A stretch of 64,000 bases of DNA, taken from contig JAETNQ010000015.1 in the NCBI GenBank assembly GCA_021772075.1, positions 28,268 to 92,267 of the forward strand. Reading direction: 5' to 3'. A program made the position numbers and the translations under genes. Position 1 is the first letter of the stretch, and every line of letters begins with the position of its first letter. The notes beneath the pieces are model-generated. The model made no database searches, was not told where the DNA came from, and was given only the letters and a program-made list of their open reading frames with translations. Positions 9,076 to 17,351 of the stretch are shown here, piece after piece. Origin of the DNA: Lachnospiraceae bacterium. Its GTDB lineage: Bacteria > Bacillota > Clostridia > Lachnospirales > Lachnospiraceae.

Positions 9076-10652
9076 TCCACTCCCATACCTTTCTGTCTTG
9101 TAACGCTTCCCAGACATTCGGCCACATCCCCTGCCATCAATGCGTATCTTCCTTTTTCCTCCGCCGCCTTGTCTCCTGCCGCCCCGTGGATATATACGCC
9201 GAGAACAGCCGCTTTTTCCGCTTCCATTCCCTGGGCCAGCAGGCCGCCGGTCACTCCGGCCAGCACGTCGCCCATACCGGCAGTTGCCATGCCGTCATTT
9301 CCTGAGGTATTCACATATATTTCTTCTTTCGCCGGAACAGCAACTGCCGTTCTGGCATCCTTACATACTACAATGCAGCCGTATCTGTCTGCCAACTCCT
9401 TCGGTTTATGCAGGATATCCCGCTTCGCTTCTTCCAGCGTGCAGCCGTGCAGTCTGGCAAATTCGGCAAGATGAGGCGTGAGAATGATCTGACGGCCTCC
9501 CTTCCCCTGCCTTTCGTTCTCCAGAAAGGATTGCAGTTCCGGGTTTTTTGCTATCAGGTTTAACCCATCGGCATCGATGACCAAAGGTTTCTTGTTTTCT
9601 TCCAGGATTTGTTTCAACATGGCATATGCTTTTATGCCCATTCCCATGCCCGGGCCTGCGATGATGCAGTCCGCCCATTTCATCCCTTCTTCCAATATGT
9701 TATGCAGTTCCACCGAAATCTCCCCTTTTGCCGGATAAGTGGAAAGAAGAGCCTCCGGCACGCCGGACTGGACGATGGTCCGGTTCTCCTCCGGCGTTAT
9801 GACCTTTACCATCCCTGCGCCCGTCCGGTACGCAGCCTTGGCGCAAAGCTCACACGCGCCGCTCATATTTACGCTGCCTGCGACCACAAGAACTTTCCCG
9901 AACGTACCTTTATTCCCTCCCCCGTTCCTGCGGGGCATTCCGTATCCTGCATCCCCCGTATAAGTATATACTTTCGGAATCCTTCCTAAAAAACTTTCCC
10001 GCGTAATCCCAATATCCCTGCAGACAATTTCCCCCGAATAGGAATTCCCCGGATAAAAAACATGCCCTAATTTTTTCCATCCAAAAGTCACTGTCAAATC
10101 CGCATTTACCGCTTCCCCCATCACCTGGCCGCTATCCGTATGGACGCCGGAAGGAATATCGATAGAGCAGATAAAAGCCCCGCTTTCATTTATTTTACAA
10201 ACAGTCTCCGCAAATTTGCCCTCCAGTTCCCTCGACAGCCCGATCCCGAACAATGCATCCACAATAATATCATATTCCTTATCTTCTATTTTGCTTTGCA
10301 GGGCATATCCATATTTCTCGATGATCTTTATTTGCGCCTCCGTCTCCTTGCTGCATTTTTTTCTCTCCCCTGCCAGATAAAAATCCACTGAAAACCCCCG
10401 CAGCTTTAATATCCTGCCGACGGCAATGCCGTCCCCGCCGTTATTTCCGCTGCCCGCCGCTATCCATACGCGTCCTCCGCAGGGAAACCTGGCTTCGATC
10501 TCCCCGGCCGCTGCCAGGGCGGCCCGTTCCATAAGAACCATCGAAGAAACGCCGAAATATTCGATCGTATTTTTATCGTATTCTTTCATTTCTCCTGCGG
10601 AAACAAGATATTCTTTTTCCAGCCATTCTTTCTTCTTCATCCCGTCCTCCAT
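9072..10652 (-). CDS. nnr: bifunctional NAD(P)H-hydrate epimerase / ADP-dependent dehydratase
   Basis: Metabolite-repair enzyme that epimerises and dehydrates damaged NAD(P)HX. It is the two-domain fusion, 526 residues. The N-terminal YjeF_N epimerase domain (about 10-215) contains GSGNNGGDGIAVGR and DALFGIGLSRELEG. The C-terminal ribokinase-like dehydratase domain (about 235-510) contains AGPGMGMG, VIDADGLNL, ILTPHLAEFARL and the phosphate-loop block GNDGMATAGMGDVLAGV. The stop overlaps the alr start by four bases. A terminator separates it from the gene upstream. Confidence 0.95.
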   Translation of the reverse strand: MEDGMKKKEWLEKEYLVSAGEMKEYDKNTIEYFGVSSMVLMERAALAAAGEIEARFPCGGRVWIAAGSGNNGGDGIAVGRILKLRGFSVDFYLAGERKKCSKETEAQIKIIEKYGYALQSKIEDKEYDIIVDALFGIGLSRELEGKFAETVCKINESGAFICSIDIPSGVHTDSGQVMGEAVNADLTVTFGWKKLGHVFYPGNSYSGEIVCRDIGITRESFLGRIPKVYTYTGDAGYGMPRRNGGGNKGTFGKVLVVAGSVNMSGACELCAKAAYRTGAGMVKVITPEENRTIVQSGVPEALLSTYPAKGEISVELHNILEEGMKWADCIIAGPGMGMGIKAYAMLKQILEENKKPLVIDADGLNLIAKNPELQSFLENERQGKGGRQIILTPHLAEFARLHGCTLEEAKRDILHKPKELADRYGCIVVCKDARTAVAVPAKEEIYVNTSGNDGMATAGMGDVLAGVTGGLLAQGMEAEKAAVLGVYIHGAAGDKAAEEKGRYALMAGDVAECLGSVTRQKGMGVE

Positions 10653-10675
10653 TCCATATCGCGTTGAAATGCGTT

Positions 10676-10710
10676 AAAAATGCGCCAAAAACACTGTTCT
10701 GACGCATTTT
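10676..10710 (-). terminator. rho-independent terminator after the coiled-coil gene
   Basis: On the minus strand AAAATGCG (10710-10703) pairs with CGCATTTTT (10684-10676), an 8-bp stem with an 18-nt loop followed by T-rich sequence. It starts 4 bp after the stop codon at 10714. Confidence 0.65.
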
Positions 10711-10713
10711 CCC

Positions 10714-11406
10714 TTATGCCTTCTTAACCTCAATTTTCTTTTTTTCAGAATCCGCCTTCCTTCTGGCCGCCCTTTCAGCCTGGGCTTTCTTCCGCTCTTC
10801 CGGGTTATATTTCATATCAAATATTTCTATCACTTCCGCGCCAAAAATATCATGCATATAGGAATACAGGTCAAAAACCGTCTTCTCATTTTCTCCTTTT
10901 CGGATCAGTTTTTTCTTGATTTCTACCCTGATCCCCTTGACCCATTCGTCGATCCCGTCGATCTCCCTTGTATTTTCAGCAATTCTCTGGTAACAGATAT
11001 CCATTGTGATCAACATCAGCCTGTAGTTGATCTTATCGATCTCCTCCGGCAGCAGCTTCAGCTCCCTGGCATAATCCTCCAGTTTTTCGTTGCATTCACT
11101 GATCAGCCGCCTGTTTTCTTCCATCTTTTTTTCCGCAGCCGCACTCGGATTGCCCCCTGAGGAATCCGCCAATTCCATGATTTCCGCCATCAGCCTTTTC
11201 TTCAGTTTCCGTATTTCTTTTGATTCCGTGTTAAGCTTCCCCTGCCTCTTCAGGAGTTCGTTTAATCTCTCTTCTCCTCGCCGTACTTCTGCCGGTATCT
11301 CAGTCTGCGCCTGAGTAAAAAGCTGATGCCACTTATTATCCAGTGTCAACACCGGAATCTTCTTTCCGGCCAGCGCTTCCCTGAATGCATTTTCTGAACG
11401 TGCCAT
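10714..11406 (-). CDS. conserved coiled-coil protein of unknown function
   Basis: I do not recognise a named family. The 230-residue product is soluble and very rich in Lys, Glu and Arg. Residues ~35-125 and ~150-180 are predicted heptad/coiled-coil helix (EERLNELLKRQGKLNTES; RRLISECNEKLEDYARELK). The tail is strongly basic (RKADSEKKKIEVKKA). No signal peptide or membrane segment. It begins 24 bp after rex ends, so it is likely transcribed with rex, and a terminator follows it. The conserved-looking middle IDGIDEWVKGIRVEIKKKL could serve as a search seed. Confidence 0.75.
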   Translation of the reverse strand: MARSENAFREALAGKKIPVLTLDNKWHQLFTQAQTEIPAEVRRGEERLNELLKRQGKLNTESKEIRKLKKRLMAEIMELADSSGGNPSAAAEKKMEENRRLISECNEKLEDYARELKLLPEEIDKINYRLMLITMDICYQRIAENTREIDGIDEWVKGIRVEIKKKLIRKGENEKTVFDLYSYMHDIFGAEVIEIFDMKYNPEERKKAQAERAARRKADSEKKKIEVKKA

Positions 11407-11430
11407 AACAACACCATGCCTTTCCGTCCG

Positions 11431-12069
11431 TCATTTTTCGTTCTGAAATCTGCTAATATTATAAGACAGCTTCATCAGGCTGTCGGACAGATGGACATTT
11501 TCTACCTGCACTCCCTCCGGCACCTTCAGATCCAGATGGGCAAAATTCCATATCCCTTTGATGCCGCACCGAATCAATTTTTCCGCAACTTCCGCCGCCT
11601 CGCTTTTCGGGATGGTAAGCACCGCAATATCAATATGATTATCCAGCACATACTGCTCCATGCACTCCATGGACTGCACTTCGATTCCTCGTATTTTCTT
11701 TCCGTAGAGTACCGGATTATTGTCAAAGATGCCCCGGAACAAAAAACCGCGCCGTTCAAAATTCATATAATTTGCCAGCGCCTGCCCCAGGTTGCCCGCC
11801 CCTATAATGATCAGATCGTATTTCCGGTCAAGTCCGAGGATTTTGCCGATTTCTTCATAGAGAAACTCTACATTATACCCATATCCCTGTTGCCCAAAAC
11901 CGCCGAAATTATTCAGATCCTGCCTGATCTGCGAAGCAGTAACCTGCATAATATCGCTCAGCTCCTGTGAGGATACTCTTTCCGTCCCTTCATCCCTAAG
12001 CTCCCCCAGATATCTGAAATACCGAGGCAGACGGCCGATAACCGCCTGCGAAATTTCTTTCTCTTCCAC
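11431..12069 (-). CDS. rex: redox-sensing transcriptional repressor Rex
   Basis: Rex senses the NADH/NAD+ ratio and represses fermentation and respiration genes. Residues ~1-75 are the winged helix (AVIGRLPRYFRYLGEL; VTASQIRQDLNNFG). Residues ~80-200 are a Rossmann domain with GAGNLGQALANY and FDNNPVLYGKKIRGIEV. An in-frame ATG at 12093 lies about 3 nt from the predicted transcription start, while GGGGG lies seven bases before the GTG at 12069. The GTG start gives 212 residues, the usual Rex length. The promoter region carries a TTAACA half-site but no clear full Rex operator. Confidence 0.95.
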   Translation of the reverse strand: MEEKEISQAVIGRLPRYFRYLGELRDEGTERVSSQELSDIMQVTASQIRQDLNNFGGFGQQGYGYNVEFLYEEIGKILGLDRKYDLIIIGAGNLGQALANYMNFERRGFLFRGIFDNNPVLYGKKIRGIEVQSMECMEQYVLDNHIDIAVLTIPKSEAAEVAEKLIRCGIKGIWNFAHLDLKVPEGVQVENVHLSDSLMKLSYNISRFQNEK

Positions 12070-12102
12070 AGCGCTGCCCCCTATATTAGTCATTTCTTAT
12101 TT

Positions 12103-12131
12103 ATTATATAAGACTGTTAAAATAATGTCAA
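12103..12131 (-). promoter_or_regulatory. consensus sigma-A promoter for rex
   Basis: TTGACA (12131-12126) and TATAAT (12108-12103) are separated by 17 bp on the minus strand, a perfect consensus. The predicted start site near 12096 supports the GTG start of rex at 12069. Confidence 0.8.
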
Positions 12132-12138
12132 ATGAATG

Positions 12139-12167
12139 TTGACAGTATGTTTCCCGCTGGGTAAAAT
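12139..12167 (+). promoter_or_regulatory. sigma-A promoter for the ABC-F gene
   Basis: TTGACA (12139-12144), a 17-bp spacer and TAAAAT (12162-12167). It is back-to-back with the rex promoter. It rules out a translation start at 12136, which would lie upstream of the -35 box. Confidence 0.75.
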
Positions 12168-12210
12168 GGATGAGGGTCAATTCATATTATCGTTTCAGGA
12201 GGAATTCAGG

Positions 12211-14193
12211 ATGATACTGTCATGCCAGAACATTTGTAAATCGTTTCATGAAAAAAAAATACTGCATAACGTTTCCTTCCATATAGAAGACCAGGACAAA
12301 GCCGCTATCGTCGGAATCAATGGAGCAGGAAAAACAACCCTGCTCCGTATTATCGTAGGCGAACTTTCCGCCGACGAGGGCAACGCCGTCCTCTCCCGGA
12401 ACAAAAGCCTGGGATATCTCTCCCAAAACCAGTCCGTAGACAGCCGGAACTCCATCTATGACGAACTTCTTACGGTCAAACAGGATCTGATCCATCTGGA
12501 AAACCGCATCCGGGAAGCCGAACAGCGCATGAAGTCCGTCTCCGGCGGGGAACTGGAACGGCTGATGGAATCTTACGCCCTCCTCACCCACCAGTTTGAA
12601 TCAAACGGAGGCTATAGTTACCGCAGCGAACTGACCGGCGTATTAAAAGGTCTTGGTTTCCCGGAGGAAGAATTCTCCAAATCCGTTTCCACCCTTTCCG
12701 GCGGACAGAAAACGCGGGTTGCCCTCGGCAAACTGCTGCTTCAAAAACCGGATCTGATCATATTGGACGAGCCTACGAACCACTTGGATATGTCTTCCAT
12801 CACCTGGCTGGAAACCTATCTGCTGAATTACAAAGGAGCCGTTATCATCGTTTCCCATGACCGCTATTTTCTGGACCGCATCTCCAATAAAATTATCGAG
12901 ATCGACCAGACAAAAGCTACCACATTCCTTGGAAACTACAGCGATTACGCCATAAAAAAAGAAGCGTTGCGCGCCGCTCAGATCAAGGCCTACATGAACC
13001 AGCAGCAGGAAATCAAGCACCAGGAAGAAGTGATCGCCAAGTTAAAATCCTTTAACCGGGAAAAATCCATCAAACGGGCGGAAAGCCGGGAAAAGATGCT
13101 GAATAAAATCGAACGCCTGGAAAAACCTTCCGAAGCCCGTACCGACATGCATATTTCCCTGGAACCAAAATATGTCAGCGGAAACGATGTCCTTTTTATC
13201 GAAAACCTGTCCAAATCCTTTGGCCCGCTGCATTTGTTCCAGGATATCGGCTTTGAGCTGAAAAGAGGGGAACATGTGGCAGTCATCGGCGATAACGGCA
13301 CGGGAAAGACCACCATACTAAAGATCATCAATGGACTGCTCGACCCCGACAGCGGCACCATCCGCACAGGAACCAATGTCCATATCGGTTATTATGACCA
13401 GGAACACCATGTCCTCCATACAGAAAAAACACTGTTTGAGGAAATTTCCGACGACTATCCGACATTGACCAACACAGAGATCCGCAATACGCTGGCTGCT
13501 TTCCTGTTTACCGGGGAAGATGTTTTTAAACGCATCGGGGACATCAGCGGAGGGGAAAGGGGCAGGGTTTCCCTTGCCAAGCTCATGCTGTCGGAATCCA
13601 ACTTCCTGATCCTCGACGAGCCTACGAATCATCTGGATATCCCTTCCAAAGAAATACTGGAAGACGCGCTCAATGGATATGCCGGCACCGTGCTTTATGT
13701 TTCCCATGACCGTTACTTTATCAACCGCACCGCCAGCCGCATTCTGGAATTATCCGGCGGCCGCCTGACGAATTATCTGGGAAACTATGATTATTACCTG
13801 GAAAAGAAACAGGAAAACGCTGCCGCCTCCGCCGGCCTCTCCCCAAGCGATGCATCCTCCTGCAATCATTCCGCCTCCTACAGCAATAATGCCGCTGGAA
13901 GCGGCAATGCCTCTGGAGGAGGCATTGAAAAAGAATCGTCCGCCAAATTAAGCTGGTTGGATCAGAAAGAACAGCAAGCCCGGCAGAGGAAAAGGGAAAA
14001 TGAAATTAGAAAAATCGAGGAGAGGATCGAAACTCTGGAAAACAGGAATTCAGAAATTGACAGCCTGATGGCGCAGCCCGATATATGCACGAATGTGGCA
14101 AAGCTCCAGGAACTTTCGAACGAAAAAGACGGGATACAAAGCGAACTCGAAAGCCTGATGGAACGGTGGGAAGTCCTGGAATCGGAAATATAA
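12211..14193 (+). CDS. ABC-F family ATPase
   Basis: Soluble twin-ATPase protein of the ABC-F family, which acts on the ribosome rather than in transport. ABC domain 1 covers about residues 1-220: Walker A GINGAGKTT at 35-43, signature LSGGQKTRVAL, Walker B ILDEPTNHLD. The ABC_tran_Xtn linker (about 220-310) is Lys/Glu/Gln-rich. Domain 2 (about 325-530) has GDNGTGKTT, ISGGERGRVSLA and a second LDEPTNHLD. Next comes an odd Ser/Ala/Asn/Gly-rich stretch (about 540-585), then a C-terminal coiled coil. There are no membrane segments. The start at 12211 has AGGAGG eight bases upstream. The overall layout is closest to the YdiF/Uup-like group; an antibiotic-resistance role cannot be read from the sequence. 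Confidence 0.93.
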   Translation: MILSCQNICKSFHEKKILHNVSFHIEDQDKAAIVGINGAGKTTLLRIIVGELSADEGNAVLSRNKSLGYLSQNQSVDSRNSIYDELLTVKQDLIHLENRIREAEQRMKSVSGGELERLMESYALLTHQFESNGGYSYRSELTGVLKGLGFPEEEFSKSVSTLSGGQKTRVALGKLLLQKPDLIILDEPTNHLDMSSITWLETYLLNYKGAVIIVSHDRYFLDRISNKIIEIDQTKATTFLGNYSDYAIKKEALRAAQIKAYMNQQQEIKHQEEVIAKLKSFNREKSIKRAESREKMLNKIERLEKPSEARTDMHISLEPKYVSGNDVLFIENLSKSFGPLHLFQDIGFELKRGEHVAVIGDNGTGKTTILKIINGLLDPDSGTIRTGTNVHIGYYDQEHHVLHTEKTLFEEISDDYPTLTNTEIRNTLAAFLFTGEDVFKRIGDISGGERGRVSLAKLMLSESNFLILDEPTNHLDIPSKEILEDALNGYAGTVLYVSHDRYFINRTASRILELSGGRLTNYLGNYDYYLEKKQENAAASAGLSPSDASSCNHSASYSNNAAGSGNASGGGIEKESSAKLSWLDQKEQQARQRKRENEIRKIEERIETLENRNSEIDSLMAQPDICTNVAKLQELSNEKDGIQSELESLMERWEVLESEI

Positions 14194-14235
14194 AAAAGGA
14201 ATGGCAAACAGCGGATTCCAGACTTCCACAGACAT

Positions 14236-15441
14236 TTACACAGACTCGAAAGTTCTTCTGATCTCTTTAATAAAGTCTCCGCTGTTTAAAACCGTTACAT
14301 TCCCCAGCGAAGTGATCAGAGCCAGATCCTTCGTCATTTTTCCTGCCTCGATCGTCGCTAACGTAGCTTTTTCCAGCTTGTCCGCAAACTCCATCAACTC
14401 ATGGATCCCGTCCAGTTCGCCTCTTTTGCGCAGAGCGCCGGTCCATGCGAAAATCGTCGCCACCGAATTCGTGGAAGTCTCCTCCCCCTTCAAATGCTTA
14501 TAATAATGCCTCTGCACGGTTCCGTGGGCTGCTTCGTACTCATAAACGCCTGTAGGCGACACGAGGACGGACGTCATCATCGCCAAAGAACCGAAAGCCG
14601 AAGAAACCATATCGCTCATCACATCTCCGTCATAGTTTTTGCATGCCCAGATGAACCCGCCTTTCGCTTTCATCACTCTTGCCACAATGTCGTCGATCAG
14701 GCTATAGAAATATTCAATTCCCGCTGCCTCAAATTTGTCTTTATATTCCTCATCATAAATTTCCTGGAAAATATCCTTAAAATCATGGTCATATTTCTTG
14801 GAGATCGTATCCTTCGCCCCAAACCAGAGATCCTGCTTCGTATCCAAAGCATAGTTAAAGCATGCCCGTGCAAAACTCCCAATCGAAGCATCCGTATTAT
14901 GTACGCCCTGCAAAATACCGGCTCCCTGGAACACATGAATCGTTTCTTTTGTCACGGCGCCATCCTCCGCCGTAAAAACAAGCTCTGCCTTTCCCGCCCC
15001 CGGAACCTTGATTTCCACGTTTTTATAAATATCCCCATATGCATGGCGGGCAATCGTGATCGGCTTCTCCCAGTTCTTCACGCAAGGCTCGATTCCCTTG
15101 ACTACGATAGGCGCGCGGAATACGGTTCCATCCAAAATCGCACGGATGGTCCCATTCGGGCTTTTCCACATTTCTTTCAGGTGATATTCCTCCATGCGGG
15201 CCGCGTTAGGAGTGATCGTTGCGCACTTCACGGCAACCCCGTATTTTTTCGTAGCCTCAGCGGAATCCACGGTCACCTGGTCATCCGTTTCATTGCGGTG
15301 TTCCAGGCCCAGGTCGTAATACTCCGTCTTTAAATCAATAAAAGGCAGAAGCAGTTCCTCCTTAATCATCTGCCAGAGAATTCTCGTCATCTCATCTCCG
15401 TCCATTTCTACCAATGGAGTTATCATTTTAATCTTGTCCAT
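14236..15441 (-). CDS. icd: NADP-dependent isocitrate dehydrogenase (eukaryotic-like type)
   Basis: Oxidises isocitrate to 2-oxoglutarate, supplying NADPH and glutamate carbon. The 401-residue protein belongs to the IDH1-like homodimeric subfamily rather than the E. coli type: [68 protein letters not shown] and [13 protein letters not shown]. It is 73 bp downstream of the GntR-FCD regulator on the same strand, with no terminator between, so it may be read from the regulator's promoter. It converges on the ABC-F gene, with only 42 bp between the two stops. Confidence 0.95.
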   Translation of the reverse strand: MDKIKMITPLVEMDGDEMTRILWQMIKEELLLPFIDLKTEYYDLGLEHRNETDDQVTVDSAEATKKYGVAVKCATITPNAARMEEYHLKEMWKSPNGTIRAILDGTVFRAPIVVKGIEPCVKNWEKPITIARHAYGDIYKNVEIKVPGAGKAELVFTAEDGAVTKETIHVFQGAGILQGVHNTDASIGSFARACFNYALDTKQDLWFGAKDTISKKYDHDFKDIFQEIYDEEYKDKFEAAGIEYFYSLIDDIVARVMKAKGGFIWACKNYDGDVMSDMVSSAFGSLAMMTSVLVSPTGVYEYEAAHGTVQRHYYKHLKGEETSTNSVATIFAWTGALRKRGELDGIHELMEFADKLEKATLATIEAGKMTKDLALITSLGNVTVLNSGDFIKEIRRTFESV

Positions 15442-15514
15442 ATTCCTATACTAATCTCCTTCCTGTATTTTTTATTATATTTTATTTATTCTTCTATGAC
15501 AAGGGAAACAATTA

Positions 15515-16243
15515 TCAAGGCTTGTCCCGCCCTTCCATTTCCAGACTTTCTTCCCCTTCCATCGGATAAATATGATACAAGCCGTTCTTTACCATATTGT
15601 CATAGGCATTAATCATATGTTCATGGGCCAGTTCCTCCGCCCTGCCTCCGTCCTTGTCCTTGATTGCTTCCATAATCTGGCGGTGTTCATCGTTGGATAT
15701 TTTCCCCCTTCCGCCGTTCGACAATGTTTTTTTTCTGACCCGAAGCACATACTCATGAAAATCCACTAACAGTCTCTCCAACTGCCTGCTGTTACATGCT
15801 TCATATAAAATATGGTGAAAACGATTGTCTAAATCCGCCATCTGGTCCAAATGCCCTTTGGATGCATGGAAATCCGCCAGATATACATTCTCCTCCAACT
15901 CCTCCAGCTGCGCTTCCGTGATATGCTCCGTCGCCCATCTCGCACAAAGTCCTTCCAGCAAAGAGCGTATCATATAAATATCCTGCACATCTTTCGCGGT
16001 GATTCCCGTAACATATGCGCCTTTATTCGGAATGATCTGGATCAGTCCTTCCAATTCCAGCTGGCGGAAAGCTTCCCTCACAGGCGTCCTGCTCACCCCT
16101 AATTCTTCTCCAATGGCAACTTCCTTCAATTCTTCGTGATCCTTATATTTTCCGCTTAAAATATCCGCCCTGAGCTTGTTGAATACTCTTCCCCTTAAAG
16201 AATATTTATCCGTTACTTCCTGCTTCAAGTCATAATTACTCAT
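15515..16243 (-). CDS. GntR-family transcriptional regulator, FCD (FadR) subfamily
   Basis: DNA-binding regulator of 242 residues. The winged helix-turn-helix occupies about residues 15-80 (VFNKLRADILSGKYKD; IGEELGVSRTPVREAFRQLELEGLIQ). The FCD ligand domain follows (about 90-220) with the usual metal/ligand residues in MADLDNRFHHILYEAC and DEHRQIMEAIKDKD. A TTG-initiated extension to 16261 is possible, but GGAG four bases before the ATG at 16243 makes that the start. Its promoter carries a near-perfect inverted repeat, which suggests autoregulation. icd is the next gene, so a TCA-type acid such as citrate is a plausible effector, but this is inference. Confidence 0.92.
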   Translation of the reverse strand: MSNYDLKQEVTDKYSLRGRVFNKLRADILSGKYKDHEELKEVAIGEELGVSRTPVREAFRQLELEGLIQIIPNKGAYVTGITAKDVQDIYMIRSLLEGLCARWATEHITEAQLEELEENVYLADFHASKGHLDQMADLDNRFHHILYEACNSRQLERLLVDFHEYVLRVRKKTLSNGGRGKISNDEHRQIMEAIKDKDGGRAEELAHEHMINAYDNMVKNGLYHIYPMEGEESLEMEGRDKP

Positions 16244-16304
16244 TTTTCTCCACACTTCCAATCATATCAGCCTCTAAAACTTCTCCAATACATTGCTAGG
16301 TATA

Positions 16305-16333
16305 ATTGTATGCAATCATACGATAAGTGTCAA
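16305..16333 (-). promoter_or_regulatory. GntR promoter with embedded operator
   Basis: TTGACA (16333-16328), 17 bp, TACAAT (16310-16305) on the minus strand. An inverted repeat, ATTGTATGCAATCATACGAT (16305-16324, arms of 8 bp with one mismatch), covers the whole -10 box and most of the spacer. Binding there would block RNA polymerase, the usual layout for an autorepressor. Confidence 0.75.
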
Positions 16334-16345
16334 TATGATTTTTTA

Positions 16346-17278
16346 TCAAATGCGGATCAGTCTGCCAACATTGATCATGCCCCATCCTTGTTTCGTCCAC
16401 GGTTCATGCATATCTGTAGCGCTATAATTGATTTTTCGTTTTACTTGTTCGTTGGAAAACTCCGGGTATTTCTGCAGCAGCAAGGCTGCCGCCCCGGATA
16501 CGATAGGCGTCGCCATGGAAGTACCGCTCTTTTTCAAGTAAGCATTCCGATATCCCCGGAAAGAAGGACGGCAAGCCGCATTGCATGATATAATATCCGT
16601 TCCTGGAGCCACCACATCCGGCTTTTTCACCGCATAAGGGGACGGACCCCTGCCCGAATAACTTTCACACAAAGAGCTTTTGCCGGAATAAAAACCGCCG
16701 TCATGGCAGCCTACCGTAATCACCCTTTTGCTGGAACCCAGGGGCGACAAGGTCATAGGATCAGGTCCCATATTCCCCGCCGCACATACCACCACAATGC
16801 CGCTCTTCCACGCTTCATCCACGATTTCCAGCAAATCCTGCATTTTTTCTTCATTTTCGATATGGCCGATCCCGATAGAAATGTTCAATACGCGGATATG
16901 GTATTTGTCCTTATTTTCCAATACCCATTCTACCCCCCGGTACATATCGTCCATATTGCCGTCACCGTTCCGGTCCAGCACCTTCCCGACGATCATCCGG
17001 CACCAAGGACATATTCCTTTATACATCCCGCCGGAAACTTTTCCGCTTCCCCCTATGCACCCGGCCACATGGGTTCCATGGCCGCTGTCGTCATATACGT
17101 TTCTTTCCCCCCGGAGAAAATCATAGAATGCATCCACTCTTCCGGCCAAGTCAGGATGGGGGCTGATTCCGGTATCAAGCAATGCCACCCGGATCGCATT
17201 TTCTTTTGAAAAATTTCTTTCCTTGCAAGAATCCATCACTTCGTCCGTACAACCGATCTGCTGTCTGACACGAAACAT
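16346..17278 (-). CDS. subtilisin-like serine protease (S8 family)
   Basis: Peptidase S8 of 310 residues with a complete active site: Asp35 in LLDTGIS, His67 in DSGHGTHVAG, oxyanion Asn169 in CAAGN and Ser254 in SGTSMATP. No signal peptide, propeptide or membrane segment is visible; the catalytic Asp lies only 35 residues in, as in intracellular subtilases. Ten cysteines are present, unusual for subtilases, including a CPWC pair at 90-93 in the redox-like C-x-x-C spacing. It is the last gene of the sortase/LRR run. Its ribosome-binding site GGGAG lies inside a 13-bp hairpin directly before the ATG. Whether it processes the neighbouring LRR proteins or acts inside the cell is unknown. Confidence 0.92.
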   Translation of the reverse strand: MFRVRQQIGCTDEVMDSCKERNFSKENAIRVALLDTGISPHPDLAGRVDAFYDFLRGERNVYDDSGHGTHVAGCIGGSGKVSGGMYKGICPWCRMIVGKVLDRNGDGNMDDMYRGVEWVLENKDKYHIRVLNISIGIGHIENEEKMQDLLEIVDEAWKSGIVVVCAAGNMGPDPMTLSPLGSSKRVITVGCHDGGFYSGKSSLCESYSGRGPSPYAVKKPDVVAPGTDIISCNAACRPSFRGYRNAYLKKSGTSMATPIVSGAAALLLQKYPEFSNEQVKRKINYSATDMHEPWTKQGWGMINVGRLIRI

Positions 17279-17279
17279 A

Positions 17280-17321
17280 AACCGCTCCCGGCTTTTTAAT
17301 TAATTTATGCCGGGAGCGGTT
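17280..17321 (-). promoter_or_regulatory. hairpin that masks the protease ribosome-binding site
   Basis: Arms AACCGCTCCCGGC and GCCGGGAGCGGTT form a perfect 13-bp stem with a 16-nt A/T loop. On the minus-strand transcript the second arm contains GGGAG, six bases before the protease ATG at 17278. The arm ends one base before the start codon. There is no U-tract after the stem in either direction (the T-run is in the loop), so it does not look like an ordinary terminator. Confidence 0.75.
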
Positions 17322-17351
17322 ATTCGTTACTGTTTAAAAATTGGGGAATTC

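Noticed and set aside
12095..12135. Rex operator in front of rex
   Set aside because: Only a TTAACA half-site is present, not the full TTGTTAA-n4-TTAACAA pattern.
12136..12210. ABC-F start 25 codons upstream
   Set aside because: It would lie upstream of the -35 box of the gene's own promoter, and AGGAGG precedes 12211.
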